Positions 30,276 to 33,160 of a stretch of 33,160 nt of DNA are shown piece after piece. Source of the stretch: Deltaproteobacteria bacterium (GTDB lineage Bacteria > Desulfobacterota > Desulfobulbia > Desulfobulbales > SURF-16); assembly GCA_029933005.1 (NCBI GenBank), contig JAOZOY010000020.1:9402-42561 (forward strand). Direction: 5' to 3'. The first letter of the stretch is position 1, and every line of letters starts with the position of its first letter. A model generated the notes under the pieces. It saw only the letters and a list, made by a program, of their open reading frames with translations, had not been told where the DNA came from and did no database searches. Made by a program: the position numbers and the translations under genes.

Positions 30276-31634
30276 ATGAAAACCCCACTAACCCTGACCA
30301 TGAGCAGGGATGCTTCACTTGCAGGCGCGCCAGCCAAGCTGATCGCTACAATCAAAAAACGGCTGACCTTGCCCAATCCCAAATACCAGGATGCGGTCAA
30401 ATACGGGCGCTGGGTCGGGAAAAACATGAAACGAAATCTCATCTTTTATGCCATACGGGACAAAAAACTCCACTTCCCCAGGGGCTTTGCCAACCAGGCT
30501 GTCAATCTGTGCGCAAAATACGGCGAAAAACCCGAGATCATTGACCGGAGACGACTGCTGGAAAAGGAAAACTTTCTTTTCAGCGGCAAACTGCGGCCCT
30601 ACCAGGAAAAGGCTGTTGTTGATATCACCAGACGCCAGTTCGGCGTGCTTGAGGCAGGCACCGGTTCCGGCAAAACAGTCATGGCCCTGGCCGTGGCAGC
30701 CAGACGCAGGCAGCCGACCCTGATTCTGGTCCACACTAAAGAGTTGCTCTATCAATGGGCCGACAAGATCCGGGAGTTTATGGAGATCGATGAACCAGGT
30801 CTTATCGGCGGCGGCCATTTCAACCTGCAGCCCATGACCATTGCCATCATCAATTCCGCAAAAAAACATCTTGACGAACTTCCGCATCATTTCGGCCAGA
30901 TCATTGTTGATGAATGCCACCGTTGTCCAAGCACGATGTTTACCGATGTGGTCAAAGAATTCGACTGTTATTATTCACTGGGACTGTCGGCCACCCCCTA
31001 CCGCAGGGACAATCTGACCAAGCTGATTTACTGGTATCTCGGTGACCCAGCCCATCGCGTCGACGCGCAGGATATCCAAAATACCGGGGCTGTTCTGCGG
31101 CCGGAAATCAGCCGGAGGGAAACCGGCTTTACTTACCAGTACCGGGACGATTATTCCACCATGCTCACCGCCCTCACCCGCGACGAGGCCAGAAACAGGC
31201 AGATCGCTGATGACATTGTCACTGAAGCAGGCCAAATCTCCGGCACAATCCTTGTTGTCAGCGATCGGGTCGCCCATTGCGAGACGCTTTGCGAAATGCT
31301 GGATGAACGTCAAATCAAGGCCGAGCTTCTGACCGGCAGAACCCCGGCCCCAGAGCGAAGCCGAATTGTCTCCGACGCTCAGGCCGGGCAACTGAATATT
31401 CTAATTTCAACCATCCAGTTAGTGGGCGAAGGGTTTGATTGTCATGGCCTGCACACCGTTTTTCTGACCACGCCTATTAAGTTTTCCGCCCGTCTCCTGC
31501 AGGTCATCGGCAGAATCATGCGGCCGGCGCCTGGTAAAAAGCCGAAAGTCATTGACTACGTGGACAGCCAGGTCGCTGTTCTTGCTAGAGCAGCCAGAGC
31601 AAGAGAAGAGACGTATGAAAGGTTGAGAGGATGA
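30276..31634 (+). CDS. Compact superfamily II DNA/RNA helicase
   Basis: A 452-aa helicase of the DEAD/DEAH-like (XPB/UvrB-type) superfamily. About 100 N-terminal residues of unknown role are followed by L-R-P-Y-Q-E-K-A-V (Q-motif region), Walker A E-A-G-T-G-S-G-K-T, motif Ia LVHTKELLYQW, motif II D-E-C-H-R, motif III L-S-A-T-P-Y-R, then a second RecA domain with L-V-V-S-D-R, LISTIQLVGEGFDC and motif VI QVIGRIMRP. D-E-C-H and the short length place it with phage- and restriction-like helicases and not with large repair enzymes. The N-terminus has no nuclease signature I recognise. I use ATG at 30276; a TTG 15 nt upstream is possible. The gene seems monocistronic: a dispersed repeat separates it from the next gene. 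Its nucleic acid target is not predictable. Confidence 0.92.
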   Translation: MKTPLTLTMSRDASLAGAPAKLIATIKKRLTLPNPKYQDAVKYGRWVGKNMKRNLIFYAIRDKKLHFPRGFANQAVNLCAKYGEKPEIIDRRRLLEKENFLFSGKLRPYQEKAVVDITRRQFGVLEAGTGSGKTVMALAVAARRRQPTLILVHTKELLYQWADKIREFMEIDEPGLIGGGHFNLQPMTIAIINSAKKHLDELPHHFGQIIVDECHRCPSTMFTDVVKEFDCYYSLGLSATPYRRDNLTKLIYWYLGDPAHRVDAQDIQNTGAVLRPEISRRETGFTYQYRDDYSTMLTALTRDEARNRQIADDIVTEAGQISGTILVVSDRVAHCETLCEMLDERQIKAELLTGRTPAPERSRIVSDAQAGQLNILISTIQLVGEGFDCHGLHTVFLTTPIKFSARLLQVIGRIMRPAPGKKPKVIDYVDSQVAVLARAARAREETYERLRG

Positions 31635-31679
31635 TCAATGTCAGTTATCATTACGGCATTTTAAAATTTGTTACGAACC

Positions 31680-31753
31680 GTAGGGGCACTCCTAGTGGGT
31701 ACCCTTTCCCCGCGTGGCAACAAAAAAAGGGCAACCACGAGGGTTGCCCCTAC
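31680..31753. repeat. Dispersed inverted repeat (GTAGGGGCA family)
   Basis: Arms 31680-31705 and 31728-31753 both begin or end with GTAGGGGCA / TGCCCCTAC and pair with five mismatches over 26 nt around an A-rich loop. Sequences of this form occur as dispersed palindromes in many bacterial genomes (from memory). It ends 2 nt before the ribosome binding site of the next gene, so if folded in the mRNA it would sit directly before it. Confidence 0.75.
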
Positions 31754-31766
31754 ATAGGAAATAAAA

Positions 31767-33160
31767 ATGATATCTTTGCTTGATTACGGCGCCGGCAATG
31801 TCAGAAGCGTGATTAATGCCATAGAAAAGCTGGGTGAAACCGTAAAAGTCGTCCAAAGCGGTGATGACATATTGGCCGCTGACAAACTGGTTTTCCCCGG
31901 TGTAGGAAATTTCGGTAATATGGTGACCATTCTCAAAGAAAAAAAATTCTTTGAGCCCCTGCGGCAATATCTTCTGGCGGACAAGCCTTTTCTGGGAATA
32001 TGCCTGGGGCTGCAGGCCCTGTTTGAGACAAGCGAAGAAGCGCCGGACGTGCAGGGCCTGGGCATCATTTCCGGCACTGTGAAACGTTTTGACGTAGACC
32101 TGGCCGTTCCCCAGATCGGCTGGAACGGCATCAAGGCCAGACAACCGTCACGAATTTTCAACTCCCTGTCCGGCGAGGAAAAATTCTACTTTGTTCATAC
32201 CTATCATGTGGCCCCGGATGATTCTTCCGTTATCCTGACCAGCACCGATTACGGCTACGAGTATTGCAGCAGCATCCAGAAGGGCAATCTCATCGCCACC
32301 CAGTTTCATCCGGAAAAAAGCGGCGTGCCCGGCCTGACCGTCCTGAAAAATTTCCTGGAACCGGACAGCCCGCAAGTCACCCTGAGCAGCCGATCAACAG
32401 AGACCATCCTGGCGAAACGCATCATCGCCTGCCTTGATGTAAGGACCAATGATAACGGCGATCTGGTCGTGACCAAAGGCGACCAGTATGATGTGCGGGA
32501 AAAGGGCGATGTACGCAACCTGGGAAAACCGGTCGAACTGGCGGAGAAATACTATCAACAGGGGGCCGATGAGATCACTTTTTTAAACATCACCGGTTTC
32601 CGCGACTTTCCCCTTGAGGATCTGCCAATGATCGAGGTTCTGCGCCGCACCTCGGAACACGTCTTTGTGCCCCTCACTATTGGCGGCGGCATCAGGGACT
32701 TTGTTGACAAAAACGGCAAGCACTATTCCGCCCTGGATGTGGCTTCCGCCTATTTCAGATCCGGCGCCGACAAAATCTCCATTGGCAGCGACGCTGTCCT
32801 CATTGTTGAGGAGATGTTAAAAACCGATACTTCCACCGGCATGAGTTCCATTGAGCAGATCTCCAGGGTCTATGGCAGCCAGGCCGTGGTCATCTCCGTC
32901 GATCCCCGCCGGGTCTATGTCTCCTCGCCGGATGAGGTGAAACATCATACCATTAAAACGGAAATTCCCGGCCCTAACGGTGAAAAATATTGCTGGTACC
33001 AATGTACCATCAAAGGCGGCAGGGAAGGACGCGATCTTGACGCCGTCACCCTGGCCCGTACCTGTGAACAACTGGGGGCCGGCGAGATCCTTCTGAACTG
33101 CATCGACAAAGACGGGACAAACTCAGGCTTTGACCTGGAACTGATTAACAGTATCAAAGG
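31767..33160 (+). CDS. hisHF: HisH-HisF fusion, bifunctional imidazole glycerol phosphate synthase (partial at the right edge)
   Basis: This enzyme of histidine biosynthesis turns PRFAR and glutamine into imidazole glycerol phosphate and AICAR. Bacteria usually make it as separate HisH and HisF subunits; here both are in one frame. Residues 1-205 are the glutaminase: M-I-S-L-L-D-Y-G-A-G-N-V-R-S, the G-I-C-L-G-L-Q nucleophile Cys, and Q-F-H-P-E-K-S with the catalytic His and Glu. A linker of only about 12 residues follows. Residues from about 215 are the (beta/alpha)8 cyclase: A-C-L-D-V-R-T-N-D-N-G with the catalytic Asp, K-G-D-Q-Y-D-V-R-E-K, VPLTIGGGIRDF, S-V-D-P-R-R-V-Y-V with the second Asp, and GPNGEKYCWYQCTIKGGRE. 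The cyclase has the insertions typical of yeast HIS7 and plant enzymes, not of bacterial HisF. The window ends after 464 codons, still in frame; about 20-90 residues are probably missing. AGGAA precedes the ATG. Confidence 0.95.
   Translation, partial: MISLLDYGAGNVRSVINAIEKLGETVKVVQSGDDILAADKLVFPGVGNFGNMVTILKEKKFFEPLRQYLLADKPFLGICLGLQALFETSEEAPDVQGLGIISGTVKRFDVDLAVPQIGWNGIKARQPSRIFNSLSGEEKFYFVHTYHVAPDDSSVILTSTDYGYEYCSSIQKGNLIATQFHPEKSGVPGLTVLKNFLEPDSPQVTLSSRSTETILAKRIIACLDVRTNDNGDLVVTKGDQYDVREKGDVRNLGKPVELAEKYYQQGADEITFLNITGFRDFPLEDLPMIEVLRRTSEHVFVPLTIGGGIRDFVDKNGKHYSALDVASAYFRSGADKISIGSDAVLIVEEMLKTDTSTGMSSIEQISRVYGSQAVVISVDPRRVYVSSPDEVKHHTIKTEIPGPNGEKYCWYQCTIKGGREGRDLDAVTLARTCEQLGAGEILLNCIDKDGTNSGFDLELINSIK

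Noticed and set aside
30276-31634. Helicase as part of a restriction or phage-defence system
   Set aside because: No nuclease, methyltransferase, Argonaute or other defence gene is adjacent; its neighbours are selA and hisHF.

Overview
The window looks like about 33 kb of chromosome from a Gram-negative anaerobe of the Desulfobacterota, most likely Desulfobulbales-like. This is an inference from the deltaproteobacterial order of the division/cell-wall (dcw) cluster, a PASTA-tailed FtsI, a selenocysteine synthase gene, many Sec-exported periplasmic proteins and numerous small intergenic repeats. I cannot fix the genus. Base composition is even apart from one AT-rich acyltransferase island near 24.0-25.4 kb.

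Region 1 (about 1-11,040, minus strand) is a dcw operon read from a sigma70-type promoter near 11,008-11,037: mraZ, rsmH, ftsL, ftsI, murE, murF, mraY, murD, a 61-aa Cys-rich protein, murG. Two things stand out. The FtsI homologue lacks all three transpeptidase active-site motifs. No ftsW lies between murD and murG, where it normally sits; a small Cys4 gene translationally coupled to murG occupies the place. Short repeats sit at several gene boundaries of this operon.

Region 2 (about 11,240-23,820, plus strand) is divergent from the dcw operon and forms a probable operon of eight exported proteins closed by a strong intrinsic terminator. Five of the eight (502, 336, 940, 588 and 663 aa) appear to belong to one paralogous family. 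Its N-terminal module carries an N-V-Y-Y-Y-L-P-like signature, and in the three largest a second conserved module follows a variable linker; in the 940-aa protein that linker holds TPR repeats and a Lys/Ser-rich stretch. The other three are a protein with a carbohydrate-binding-like C-terminal domain, a small Cys-containing protein and an acidic protein with a cupredoxin-like tail. I know no described system with this composition. It is the best candidate in the window for an undescribed envelope or periplasmic structure.

Region 3 (about 23,820-25,910) is accessory: an AT-rich acyltransferase-3 membrane protein, a small exported Gly/His-rich protein, diverged copies of an intergenic repeat and an 18-bp terminal-inverted-repeat element.

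Region 4 (about 25,907-30,163, minus strand) is a tight operon of selA, a TPR protein with two degenerate GGDEF-like domains, and a LOG-family Rossmann protein.

Region 5 (about 30,276-33,160, plus strand) holds a compact superfamily II helicase, then a dispersed inverted repeat, then a HisH-HisF fusion of the type usual in eukaryotes, which runs off the right edge.
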